Assembly (NCBI GenBank): GCA_030618975.1
Contig: JAUXCH010000012.1
Span: 1 to 19,148 of the forward strand
Reading direction: 5' to 3'
Length of the DNA stretch: 19,148 nucleotides
Source of the DNA: Planctomycetia bacterium
Lineage (GTDB): Bacteria > Planctomycetota > PLA2 > JAEUHO01
Part shown: positions 1 to 7,849 of the stretch, piece by piece
How the letters are laid out: every line of letters begins with the position of its first letter
Numbering within the stretch: the stretch's first letter is position 1
Made by a program: the position numbers and the translations under genes
Notes under the pieces: model-generated
The model's database searches: none
Told to the model about the DNA's origin: nothing
The model's input: only the letters and a program-made list of their open reading frames with translations

Positions 1-233
1 CTCTCGCAGAGGTTCACATTCCTGCGAATGGATCGCAGTCTCATTCCTCCGGAGAGTGGGGACCAACGACAACTGTTTACCGTCGATACAAGCTGGCAAT
101 CCTCGTTATGCAGATCGGCGCATGTATCCTCGCGCCCGTCCCCGGGGCACGCAAAAAAGCATCGCGCCTCCGTCCCACGCCCTGCTGCGCGGGCACCTCG
201 AGGTCGTCCCTTCTTCCTAGCGCAGGAGTCATC
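1..233. other. Leader region upstream of the decaheme lipoprotein gene
   Basis: No convincing gene is seen here. Short open frames in this stretch lack a good ribosome binding site and read into the gene that follows. The region presumably carries the promoter of the decaheme gene, but I found no well-spaced -35/-10 pair that I would defend. The left window edge may cut off more of the regulatory region. Confidence 0.4.
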
Positions 234-2624
234 ATGAGACCTGGTTCTCGAATCGCCCGTCTGGCCGCAGCCCTCGTGGTCGCCGTCTTCGCCGTCGCAC
301 CGCTCGCCTTCGGTGGTTGCGGGAGCAGCGGTGGCAGCAACCCGCCCCTGCCCCTGCCCCTGACCGTGAAGGCGAGTCCCGCCGGCGCCAACTACGACAG
401 TGCGCAGGACGTGACCTTGACGGCCACGGGCGAGGGCAGCTCGGGCGCGGTCCTCTACTACACGACCGACCTCAGCGTGCCGGACGACACGAGTCCCGTG
501 TACTCCGGCCCGATCCCCATCAGCACCGACACCGTTCTCAAGTTCTACGCGCAGCCCACCACGGGGGACCCGACCGACGAGGTCCTCGAGGGCTATACCT
601 TCAAGAGCAGTGGCATCGGCCAGGAGTGGGCCGAGAGCGGCCACGGTCAGATCGCCAACGAGGCCTGGCGCCACTGGGACGGGGACGGCCAGGTCAAGAC
701 CGACTGCGCGAAGTGCCACTCCGGTGGCGGCTTCAAGGACTGGGCCATGGACGGCACCGTCGACGCGGCGGCCGCGCTGCCCATGGGCCTCGAGTGCTCG
801 GGCTGCCACAGTGCCGGTTCCAGCACGCTCTACGACGACCTGGGGACGTACCCCGAGCTCGATCACGTGACGTTCCCCTCGGGCGACACGGCGACGCTGG
901 CCGGCGACAGCAACCTCTGCATGGGCTGCCACCAGGGCAGAAGCTCCATGGTCCAGGTCGACGCCGCCACGCCAAACGACGTCGAGCAGGATCCGGACTA
1001 CCCCTCCTACAGCTTCATCAACATCCACTACTACCCCGCCGCGGCCTCCTACCTCGGCAGCGAGGTGCGGGGTGGCTACCAGTACCTGGCCTCGAAGGAG
1101 TACCAGGCGCGCAACACGTTCCCGTCGCACCCGGACAGCCTGTCGACCTGCACCGGCTGCCACATGCAGGAGAGCGACAAGAACCACACCTGGTTCCCGG
1201 ATCTCGAGCGCTGCGAGGAGTGCCACACGCCCGGCAGCGGGTTCAGCACGCTGGGCGGATCGCCCAGGGCCAACTGGTCGGCCATCCAGACCGCGCTGAG
1301 CGGGCTCTACGCCGACATCCGGACGTACGCCAACACACTCGGCTACCCGATCGTCTACGACGACCACGCCTACCCGTACTTCTTCAACGACAACGGTGCG
1401 GGCTTGGGCTACGGCAACAAGTACGACAACTTCGACGAGAAGCTGCTCCACGCCGCCTACAACTACCAGTTCGGCCAGAAGGAGCCGTGCGGCTATCTCC
1501 ACAACGGCACCTACATGCGCCAGATCCTCCACGACTCGATCGTGGATCTCGGCGGGACCCCCACGGACATCCCGCCGGGTCGCGCCGGATACACGGCGCC
1601 CTCCGACCTCTTCGTCGCCAAAACCGACCAGTTCCACCTGAGCGGCCACAATCACGCCGGCAGCGAGGTCTTCCGTCACTGGGACAAGGATCCCGCGCCG
1701 CAGACCGTCCAGAACTTCGGAAACCCGCTCTGCTCGCAGTGCCACACGAGCCCCGGCTTCGCGCAGTACGCGAAGGACGGCTCGACCGACGACGCGTTCG
1801 CACCGTTGAGCGTGGTGGGCTGCATCGCCTGCCACAGCCAGGCCGACCTGTACTCGAACGACGAGACGCGCTGGGACGACGTGTCCAACACGGGACTTCG
1901 CCCCGTGACCTTCCCGTCCGGCGACACCGCCGACCTGGCCGGCCCCAGCAACGTCTGCATGGGCTGCCACAAGGGGCTTGCCTCCGGCGTGACCGTGCAG
2001 GACGCGATCGACGCGGACGCGGGCGTCGGGCCTTACAGCTTCATCAACATCCACTACTACGCGGCCGCGGCTTCCCTCTTCGGCGCCGACGTCGAAGCCG
2101 GCTACCAGTACCGCGCGGACGGAGACTACCGCGGCCAGACCCCGTTCAGTGCTCATCCTGCAGCACTGAAGACCTGCGTGGGCTGCCACATGCGCGAGAA
2201 CGCGATGGATCACACCTGGGAGCCCGACATCACGCGCTGCAACGACTGCCACGCCGGCAGCACGTTCGAGACGCTGAGCACGGCCCCCGCTGCCAACTAC
2301 ACCGAGATCCAGAGCCTGCTGGCGGATCTCTTGTTTGCCATCGAGTCGCACGCATCGGGCACGATCGGCAAGCCGATCTTCTACGACGGCCACGAGTACC
2401 CGTACTTCTTCAACGACAACGGCGGCGGGGCCATCTACCCCAACCGCTACGTGGACTTCGACGCGTCGTTGCTCGCGGCGGCCTACAACTACCAGGTCGC
2501 GCGGAAGGAGCCGTGCGGCTACATCCACAACGGCACCTACATCCGACAGATCCTCTACGATTCCCTCGACGATCTCGACAACTGGCTCCAGGACGACTCC
2601 GTCGCCGGCGCCACGCGCCCCTAG
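234..2624 (+). CDS. Decaheme c-type cytochrome lipoprotein with N-terminal CHB_HEX_C-like domain and internal duplication
   Basis: A 796-residue exported cytochrome. The ATG at 234 is chosen because AGGAG lies 5 bases upstream and a lipoprotein signal peptide follows at once (hydrophobic stretch 8-27, lipobox ending FGGC with Cys29). The frame is open upstream to 108, but that extension destroys the signal. Residues 43-123 look like the chitobiase/beta-hexosaminidase C-terminal domain (SPAGANYDSAQDVTL, then YYTTD), an Ig-like spacer often found on surface proteins. Ten CXXCH motifs follow, five at Cys158, 188, 229, 306 and 327 and five at Cys500, 530, 575, 648 and 669. The two halves are clearly homologous, sharing RHWD, FPSGDTA, CMGCH, YSFINIHYY, YPYFFNDNG and KEPCGY. 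Inferred role: outer-membrane or cell-surface electron transfer, perhaps the terminal reductase or acceptor-facing cytochrome of the neighbouring conduit. It is on the opposite strand and ends at a strong hairpin. Extracellular location is inference. Confidence 0.93.
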   Translation: MRPGSRIARLAAALVVAVFAVAPLAFGGCGSSGGSNPPLPLPLTVKASPAGANYDSAQDVTLTATGEGSSGAVLYYTTDLSVPDDTSPVYSGPIPISTDTVLKFYAQPTTGDPTDEVLEGYTFKSSGIGQEWAESGHGQIANEAWRHWDGDGQVKTDCAKCHSGGGFKDWAMDGTVDAAAALPMGLECSGCHSAGSSTLYDDLGTYPELDHVTFPSGDTATLAGDSNLCMGCHQGRSSMVQVDAATPNDVEQDPDYPSYSFINIHYYPAAASYLGSEVRGGYQYLASKEYQARNTFPSHPDSLSTCTGCHMQESDKNHTWFPDLERCEECHTPGSGFSTLGGSPRANWSAIQTALSGLYADIRTYANTLGYPIVYDDHAYPYFFNDNGAGLGYGNKYDNFDEKLLHAAYNYQFGQKEPCGYLHNGTYMRQILHDSIVDLGGTPTDIPPGRAGYTAPSDLFVAKTDQFHLSGHNHAGSEVFRHWDKDPAPQTVQNFGNPLCSQCHTSPGFAQYAKDGSTDDAFAPLSVVGCIACHSQADLYSNDETRWDDVSNTGLRPVTFPSGDTADLAGPSNVCMGCHKGLASGVTVQDAIDADAGVGPYSFINIHYYAAAASLFGADVEAGYQYRADGDYRGQTPFSAHPAALKTCVGCHMRENAMDHTWEPDITRCNDCHAGSTFETLSTAPAANYTEIQSLLADLLFAIESHASGTIGKPIFYDGHEYPYFFNDNGGGAIYPNRYVDFDASLLAAAYNYQVARKEPCGYIHNGTYIRQILYDSLDDLDNWLQDDSVAGATRP
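621..1553 (+). repeat. First copy of a five-heme protein repeat
   Basis: Codes for residues 130-440 of the decaheme lipoprotein. It carries five CXXCH motifs in the same order and similar spacing as the copy at 1620-2573. Shared landmarks are RHWD before heme 1, FPSGDTA before heme 3, the INIHYY block after heme 3, HTW before heme 5, and the KEPCGY block near the end. Boundaries are approximate. Confidence 0.85.
1620..2573 (+). repeat. Second copy of a five-heme protein repeat
   Basis: Codes for residues 463-780 of the decaheme lipoprotein and matches the copy at 621-1553 along its whole length. The copies have diverged substantially in sequence, so the duplication is old and not an assembly artefact. 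Boundaries are approximate. Confidence 0.85.
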
Positions 2625-2659
2625 GCGCCGGGTCCCGAGATCACCGACAGACCACGAAC

Positions 2660-2688
2660 AACCCGCGCGGGCTCGTCCCGCGCGGGTT
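2660..2688. terminator. Strong hairpin between convergent genes, probable bidirectional terminator
   Basis: A perfect 12-bp stem (arms 2660-2671 and 2677-2688, AACCCGCGCGGG and its complement) encloses a 5-base loop. It starts 35 bases after the stop codon of the decaheme gene and lies 13 bases beyond the stop of the minus-strand thioredoxin-like gene. The plus-strand side continues with TTCCTTCGT rather than a clean T-run, so termination is likely but not proven. Confidence 0.75.
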
Positions 2689-2701
2689 CCTTCGTGCCCG
2701 G

Positions 2702-3277
2702 TCAGCGGGGGGCGCCGCCTCGCTCGAGCAGCATCAGGAGTTCCTCGACGGTCGAGCGCCCCTTGTCCCGCCCGTACCACGCCATGATCGGTGCGTACCA
2801 GGCCGCCGTCGTCTCGGGGGTGGCGGGGCCCTCCCGCCGCCGCTTCGCCCTCACGAGCGCCTGGAGGGCTGCGGGGCGCGGTCCCCACGCACCGAGGAGC
2901 ATCCCGTGCTCGTCCTGCACGATCGCCGTGGGAATCGCCCGGCCGCCGTGGGTCAGGAACCGCTCGATCACGCCGGGCCATTCGTCGCTGCCGAGACAGC
3001 GGTGCTCCACGCCCTCGGCGGCCTCGCACGCGGCGGCGAGCACCGGGACGGGGCGGGCCGCGTCGCCGCACCAGTCCTCCGTCAGGACGAGCACGCGGCG
3101 TGGGCCGGGGAGGGCGGCCAGCCGGACCCTGGCGTCCTCGCCGAGGCGGAGGCGGCGCCCGTGGGCCACCCAGAGGTCCCGGTTGACCTCCACGGAGTCG
3201 AGGGTCTCGGCCCACGACCGGGCGGCCTCCCACTCCTCGCTCGTGAAGCCGCCGGAAACGTGAAGAACGTGTGTCAT
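2702..3277 (-). CDS. Thioredoxin-like protein with WCGDA motif (Thioredoxin_9-like)
   Basis: A 191-residue cytoplasmic-type protein with no signal peptide. The ATG at 3277 is preferred: the frame is open upstream to 3361, but the extra residues look unlike the family. The central part reads as a thioredoxin fold: strand VLVLTEDWCGDA (active-site Trp69-Cys70-Gly-Asp), then a cis-proline position in RAIPTAIV (Pro116) and a strand before WGPRP. The second active-site Cys is absent, as I recall is usual in the Thioredoxin_9 family, where WCGDA or WCGDS is common; a classical dithiol exchange is therefore unlikely. Its role is unknown. It converges with the decaheme gene and is divergent from the orphan lipoprotein gene, so it may be functionally unrelated to the cytochromes. 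No strong ribosome binding site is visible. Confidence 0.8.
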   Translation of the reverse strand: MTHVLHVSGGFTSEEWEAARSWAETLDSVEVNRDLWVAHGRRLRLGEDARVRLAALPGPRRVLVLTEDWCGDAARPVPVLAAACEAAEGVEHRCLGSDEWPGVIERFLTHGGRAIPTAIVQDEHGMLLGAWGPRPAALQALVRAKRRREGPATPETTAAWYAPIMAWYGRDKGRSTVEELLMLLERGGAPR

Positions 3278-3488
3278 CGTGGGGCAAGGATAGACCACCC
3301 CCACCTGCGGTGCCAGGCACCGATACCGCACGGCGTCAGGCCCCCCCTCGAGGAGTTCCATGGGGACATCCAGTTCGCTCTCGTTTGCACGAGAACTCGT
3401 GGTGACGTTGACGGTGGCGTGCCGTCCAGATCGCAGGCACCCCCTTGGCGACCATGGCGCAGGTCCCCGCCAGGTCGGGGGAAGCCCG

Positions 3489-3517
3489 TTGTCCGCGACG
3501 ATCCGAGTACCTATGCT
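3489..3517 (+). promoter_or_regulatory. Possible sigma70-type promoter for the orphan lipoprotein gene
   Basis: TTGTCC at 3489-3494 and TATGCT at 3512-3517 are separated by 17 bases, each matching four of six consensus positions. The pair lies in the 295-base divergent gap (3278-3572), 55 bases upstream of the GTG start at 3573. No other clear signal was seen in the gap. In DNA this GC-rich such matches arise by chance fairly rarely, but this is not proof. Confidence 0.3.
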
Positions 3518-3572
3518 CCAAGGTCGGGTGCGAGGGGGGGCGCAACGTCAAGGGCGAACGAGGGAGGATCCC

Positions 3573-4808
3573 GTGACGAGACACGCACTTCGCGGATTGA
3601 CGGCACTCGCGATGATCGGCCTCGCCCTGACAGGCTGCAGGTCCCCGCTGAATCTCGTGAAGCCACATCCTGGACCCGGACCGTGCCAGCACTACCCGCT
3701 CGACAAGGCCGAGTCTCGCGCAGTGTTCTCCCACAACACGAAGCTGCTCGAGGAGAGGATCGCACTCTCGGTTGTGAACGCGTCGTTCAGCGAACCGGAA
3801 CCCTCGAAGCTCGGCTTCTTGCTGGGATCCGCCGTAGTCACCGCGATCGGAAAGGCCGTGGCCTTGGCCGTCGCTCGTTTCGTCAGCACCATCGCCGACG
3901 AGTTCCACGCGGTGAGCACGGTATCGCGCGAGATCCGCTTGTCCGGCGTACAGCCCGCGGGCTGTCCCCCAGGCATGCAGGGGCGGCCCACGCTGGAGTA
4001 CGGCGCCTTGTGGGTCATCGTCCGAGCCGTGGACATCCGGTCGCGACCGGACGCCCCCGTCGCCAGGCCGGGCCTCGAGTGCCTCTGCCGTGTGAACGAC
4101 AGAAAGCAGATTCGACTGATCGTGGAGACTGGGCTGACGAAGGCAAGAGAGCAGTTGTGCATCGATCCCAGTTCCCTGGACAAGGACGCTCTGATCGATT
4201 CCCTGTGCGCGCAACTCCACCCGACTTCAGAGTGCGAGGGGGAGGATCTCAGAGTCACGTTCATCGCCATCGGAGCCATCTCGCGCGACCTGTCCTCAAC
4301 GTGCTCCCCCGTTGCCACTCCGGATCTTCGCGTCCGCTTGCTCGCATACCACTACGCCGCGCTGAAACCTCTGCTGTCGCCCACCCGTTGGGGCCTCGGC
4401 CCTCGTGCCAGCCTCACCGTGGAGCTGCGCGGGCCCAGTGGAGACTCGACGTACGCAGGTGACGCGTATCGAGAGTCTGCCGTGTTCGACGTGCAGCCCG
4501 GCATCCCCAGCCCGCCTGACATCCAGCAGTGGCCGGCTTGCTCGAGCGCCGACGCCTGGGTGGGCGTCGAGAACTGGGACTACGTCCCGGAGGAAGACCC
4601 TGCATCTCAGCGCATGCAGGCCGAAGCCGGCATCCCGCGATTCGCAGTGCCCAATCGAAAGGCACTCAGACTGTCCGTTGCGTTCATCGAGACAAGCCGC
4701 GTGTACGACCTCCTGAAGAGACTGGCCAAGACCCTGAAGGACACCGACTTCGAATGGGTCATTCCAGACTCCTGGAAGAAGAAGGACGAGGATGAGGAGG
4801 ACGGCTAG
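3573..4808 (+). CDS. Orphan lipoprotein of unknown function
   Basis: A 411-residue protein I do not recognise. The GTG at 3573 is chosen because GGGAGG lies upstream at 3562-3567 and it starts a clean lipoprotein signal (MTRHALRG, a hydrophobic run, lipobox LTGC with Cys22). The frame is open back to 3360, but that would bury the signal. There are no CXXCH motifs. A small-residue-rich amphipathic stretch follows (about residues 79-110, LGFLLGSAVVTAIGKAVALAV), then mixed alpha/beta sequence with scattered cysteines (for example CLCR and CEGED) and a highly charged tail ending KKKDEDEEDG. Codon choice looks slightly less GC-biased than in the cytochromes, which could mean separate origin. It converges with the 19-heme gene. 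A link to the cytochrome system is not shown. Confidence 0.75.
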   Translation: MTRHALRGLTALAMIGLALTGCRSPLNLVKPHPGPGPCQHYPLDKAESRAVFSHNTKLLEERIALSVVNASFSEPEPSKLGFLLGSAVVTAIGKAVALAVARFVSTIADEFHAVSTVSREIRLSGVQPAGCPPGMQGRPTLEYGALWVIVRAVDIRSRPDAPVARPGLECLCRVNDRKQIRLIVETGLTKAREQLCIDPSSLDKDALIDSLCAQLHPTSECEGEDLRVTFIAIGAISRDLSSTCSPVATPDLRVRLLAYHYAALKPLLSPTRWGLGPRASLTVELRGPSGDSTYAGDAYRESAVFDVQPGIPSPPDIQQWPACSSADAWVGVENWDYVPEEDPASQRMQAEAGIPRFAVPNRKALRLSVAFIETSRVYDLLKRLAKTLKDTDFEWVIPDSWKKKDEDEEDG

Positions 4809-4898
4809 CCCGTGCGAGGCGAGATCCGGGGCAGTACCGGCAGAGCAGCCTCTCTTCTGCAAATGGGTGAGCGGCTGATCGGGCGTCGTCCCTCGGCC

Positions 4899-4915
4899 TC
4901 GGACTCGATGTCCGA
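4899..4915. terminator. Weak hairpin between convergent genes
   Basis: TCGGAC (4899-4904) and GTCCGA (4910-4915) form a 6-bp stem around a 5-base loop in the 126-base gap between the orphan lipoprotein and the 19-heme gene. Neither side has a T-run, so this may be no more than a chance dyad. No better terminator was seen in the gap. Confidence 0.25.
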
Positions 4916-4934
4916 AGTGTCATTCCGAAGCGTA

Positions 4935-7772
4935 CTACGCGTAGGCCCAGATCATCGAGTAGACGATGAACCCGATCAGCGCGAGGCCGACGCCGAGCGC
5001 GACGAAGCCGAAGATCCGCGACGCCTTCTCGACGCCCTCGGGGAACGGGTCGACCATGTACTCGTCGATCTCCCCGCTCTCGACCATCCGCTCGTACTCG
5101 AGCGGCTTGTCGTACTCGAGCTCCTCCAGCGTGACGCGCCCCGTGAAGATGACCGGGTCCATGGGGAACTTGTCGGGCCGGAAGTGCGTGTTGAAGAAGT
5201 GGATCGTGAAGATGAAGCCGACGGCGAGGAGGGCCTCGTCGCTGTGGATGATGGCGGCGACGTTGATGAACCAGCCGGGCATGAAGAGCGTGAAGAACTC
5301 CGGGAACCAGCGCATCAGGCCCGTGAGGCCGATGACCGCGACGCCCCAGAACACCGCCATGTAGTCGAACTTCTCCCAGTAGGTGAAGCGGCCGAAGCGC
5401 GGCCGCGGGCCGCGGCCGAAGAACCACTTGATCGCCTGTCCGGCCTCCTCGAGATCGTTCCCGGTGAACACGAGCGAGTTGGGGCCGGTGAGCAACTCCT
5501 TCCACGTCCAACCCATGCGCTTCCGCTTCCGCCGGACGTACTCCAGGTGGACGAGGAACACCACGACCAGGACCACGGCGCCGAATCGGTGCAGCAGTGA
5601 CATCGCGTCGAAGTCGACAACGCCGGACAGCCACTGCGCCCAGTCCGTGTACGAGAACTTCAGCGTCATGCCCGTGATCGCGAGGACGAAGAACGAGAGC
5701 ATCATCAGCAGGTGCTGCATGCGCTGGTAGCGGTCGAAGCGGCGGTAGAGCTTCTGCCCCGGGACCGGCTTCGACGCCGCCTTGTGCCCCTGCCACTCGC
5801 TCCTCGACAGCCAGAGGCGCACCAGCCACGCGCTCGTGTGCACGAGCGCCACGGCCAGCGTGCCCACCAGCAGCGTGGTCATGGCCCAGAAGGTCCAGAA
5901 CAGCCACGGGTACTTGTCGGGGTCGTGGTGGGTGGCGTGCGTCAGGTAGCCGGCGAACTGGCGGTGCGCGCCGCTATGGCACTGGCCGCAGGTCTGGACC
6001 ACGTTCTTGTTGCTCAGCGTCGACGCGGGGTCGTCGGGCGGGAGGATCTTGTGGGAGCCGTGGCAGTCGTAGCACTTGGCGCTCCGGGCCGACCCCAGGA
6101 GCGAAGACTGCCCGTGGACGGTGCTCTCGAAGAAGGTCTTCGTCTCCTCCTCGTGGCACGTACCGCACTGGTTGGACATCAGGAGCCGGAAGTCGTCCTG
6201 GTCGGCCCGGCTGATCCGGTGCGACGTATGGCAGTGCTTGCACGTCGGGAGCGGGAGGTCGGTGTCGGCGTTCGTAGGCCAGTGGATCGAGGTCTTGAAC
6301 TTCTCCTCGATGCCGAGGTGGCACTGGCCGCAGGTGTCGGCGACGTTCGAGTCGTGGACCATCGACTTCGGATCGTCGGGCGGCAGGACCCCGTGCGCCG
6401 AGTGGCAGTTCACGCAGGTCGCCGTGACGAGGAGGCCGCTCTCGTTGAGCCCCTTCCCGTGGATGCTCATGCGGTAGCTGTCTATGATCGGGACGTCGCC
6501 TTGGATGCGAACGGCAGCCTTCTCGCCCTCGCGGTGGCAACGGGCGCAGAGTTCGGGGACGTTTCGAGGAAAGGTCGGCGAGGCGGGCAGGCGGCGCCCC
6601 ATCGTGGCGTGCTTCTCGTGGCAGTCGAGACAGGTCGGCGCGTCGGGATCGCCCTCGGCCGCCTGCATGCCGTGCGTGCTCTGCCGGTAGATCTCGACCG
6701 TCTCGGCGTGGCAGGTGGCGCAGTCGACCTTGGTCTGGATGGTCTCGCAGGCCCGCACCTCCGGAAGCGCCGTCACGTCGGTGTGGCACTGGCTGCAAGC
6801 CCTGCCGGCCGTGCCGTGGACGCCCCCGTAGTAGGCGTCCCGGTCGACGAAGAGGGAGACGGCGGCGCCGTCTCGCTCCATCGCCTTGTTCCTGAACTCG
6901 TCCGTGCCGTGGCAACCGAGGCACTTCGCGTTGTAGGCGCGGTTTCGGTCGGTCTCCTCCCGCTCGATGTCCTTCAGGAGGCGCTGCTCGTGGGGCGCGT
7001 GGCAGTCCACGCACAGGGGAATGCGGCCGGGTTCCTCTTCCCAGAGCCGGCCCTCGATGACCTTCGCGTGCACGTCCTCGATGCGTCCGTGGCAGGCCTT
7101 GCACGTCTCGACCACGTGGTCCGCGTGCACGGAGGAAGCCGGGTCCGTGCGCGGGAGGATGTCGTGCGCCGTGTGGCACGACGTGCAGACGGCGGCGCCG
7201 ACCAGGCCCTTCTCGTACACGCCCTTGGCGTGGAGCGACATGGAGTAGTTGCGGAGGATGGACGTCTGCGCCATCTCGTGGCTGCGCGAGACGGGCGAGC
7301 CCTCGCGGTGGCACTTGCCGCACGTGATCGCGATGTTGAAGAAGTTCGTGGGCGAGGTCGGATCGGACGGCGGACGGACGTAGTGGGAGCCGTGGCAGTC
7401 CCAGCAGTGCGGCGCCAGCAGCGCCATCTCGTCGTCACCCTGGAGCACCTGGCCGTGGATGCTCGCCGCGTGGCGCTCGCCCTCTTCCTCGTGACACTCC
7501 GTGCAGTCCACGAGCTCGACGGGCGTGGCGTGCTCGAAGTCGTCGTTCAGCTCGACGTCCTGGTGGCAGAAGACGCACTCCTGCTCGCGGTGGACCGACG
7601 CCAGGAACTTCTTCTCGTCCACGACGTCGTCGTGGCACTCCAGGCAGTCTGCGTTCCCCTCGGCGAAGGCCGGCGTCGGCCCGCCCGCCAGCGCGCCGAA
7701 CAGGAGCGTGCACAGGCAGGCGCCGAGCAGCGCGAAGCAGCGGCTCACCGGGACCCGGGCACGTCGCGCCAT
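4935..7772 (-). CDS. 19-heme c-type cytochrome fused to a diheme cytochrome b membrane domain
   Basis: A 945-residue exported and membrane-anchored electron-transfer protein. The ATG at 7772 follows GGAGGAGG and starts a signal peptide (hydrophobic 13-29, PAFA cleavage-like end near 37). Residues 43-599 hold 19 CXXCH motifs (first Cys43, last Cys595). Residues 621-945 form a membrane domain resembling the FdnI/HydC b-type cytochromes, with about five hydrophobic segments. Its histidines His686, His728, His843 and His858 are conserved in the paralog at 9730-12087 and could ligate two b hemes. The layout resembles Geobacter CbcL, a quinol-oxidising c/b fusion, but with more c hemes than the nine I recall for CbcL. 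Inferred role: electron exchange between the quinone pool and periplasmic carriers. It is the last gene of the minus-strand cluster, 77 bases after a thioredoxin-like gene. Heme counts come from motifs only. Confidence 0.93.
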   Translation of the reverse strand: MARRARVPVSRCFALLGACLCTLLFGALAGGPTPAFAEGNADCLECHDDVVDEKKFLASVHREQECVFCHQDVELNDDFEHATPVELVDCTECHEEEGERHAASIHGQVLQGDDEMALLAPHCWDCHGSHYVRPPSDPTSPTNFFNIAITCGKCHREGSPVSRSHEMAQTSILRNYSMSLHAKGVYEKGLVGAAVCTSCHTAHDILPRTDPASSVHADHVVETCKACHGRIEDVHAKVIEGRLWEEEPGRIPLCVDCHAPHEQRLLKDIEREETDRNRAYNAKCLGCHGTDEFRNKAMERDGAAVSLFVDRDAYYGGVHGTAGRACSQCHTDVTALPEVRACETIQTKVDCATCHAETVEIYRQSTHGMQAAEGDPDAPTCLDCHEKHATMGRRLPASPTFPRNVPELCARCHREGEKAAVRIQGDVPIIDSYRMSIHGKGLNESGLLVTATCVNCHSAHGVLPPDDPKSMVHDSNVADTCGQCHLGIEEKFKTSIHWPTNADTDLPLPTCKHCHTSHRISRADQDDFRLLMSNQCGTCHEEETKTFFESTVHGQSSLLGSARSAKCYDCHGSHKILPPDDPASTLSNKNVVQTCGQCHSGAHRQFAGYLTHATHHDPDKYPWLFWTFWAMTTLLVGTLAVALVHTSAWLVRLWLSRSEWQGHKAASKPVPGQKLYRRFDRYQRMQHLLMMLSFFVLAITGMTLKFSYTDWAQWLSGVVDFDAMSLLHRFGAVVLVVVFLVHLEYVRRKRKRMGWTWKELLTGPNSLVFTGNDLEEAGQAIKWFFGRGPRPRFGRFTYWEKFDYMAVFWGVAVIGLTGLMRWFPEFFTLFMPGWFINVAAIIHSDEALLAVGFIFTIHFFNTHFRPDKFPMDPVIFTGRVTLEELEYDKPLEYERMVESGEIDEYMVDPFPEGVEKASRIFGFVALGVGLALIGFIVYSMIWAYA
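5979..7457 (-). repeat. Four copies of a two-heme module in the 19-heme cytochrome
   Basis: Residues 106-154, 173-228, 427-484 and 553-598 share one pattern: a Ser/Thr-x-His-Gly-like ligand segment, a first CXXCH followed by x-x-His, then LPPxDPxS-type sequence, and a second CXXCH preceded by Thr-Cys. The same module occurs in the 15-heme paralog (residues 279-326 and 398-444). The copies are well diverged. Coordinates span the outermost copies, with other heme sites between them. Confidence 0.7.
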
Positions 7773-7849
7773 GCGTCCTCCTCCTTCGACGGCCCGTAGG
7801 GTACCGGAGAGCCCCCCCCCAGGAGCACGACCGTTGGATCCGGGATGCG

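Noticed and set aside
621..2573. CRISPR or DNA-level tandem repeat in the decaheme gene
   Set aside because: The similarity is at protein level between two diverged halves; no short identical spaced repeats are seen.
317..4462. Very long plus-strand open frame (over 1300 codons) overlapping the decaheme, thioredoxin-like and orphan lipoprotein genes
   Set aside because: Its product is rich in Arg, Pro and Gly without domains or signal, and it is a frame shadow of real genes in GC-rich DNA.
5712..7799. Long plus-strand open frame antisense to the 19-heme gene
   Set aside because: Composition is Val/Ala/Arg-rich without motifs; the minus strand carries 19 CXXCH motifs and a proper signal peptide.
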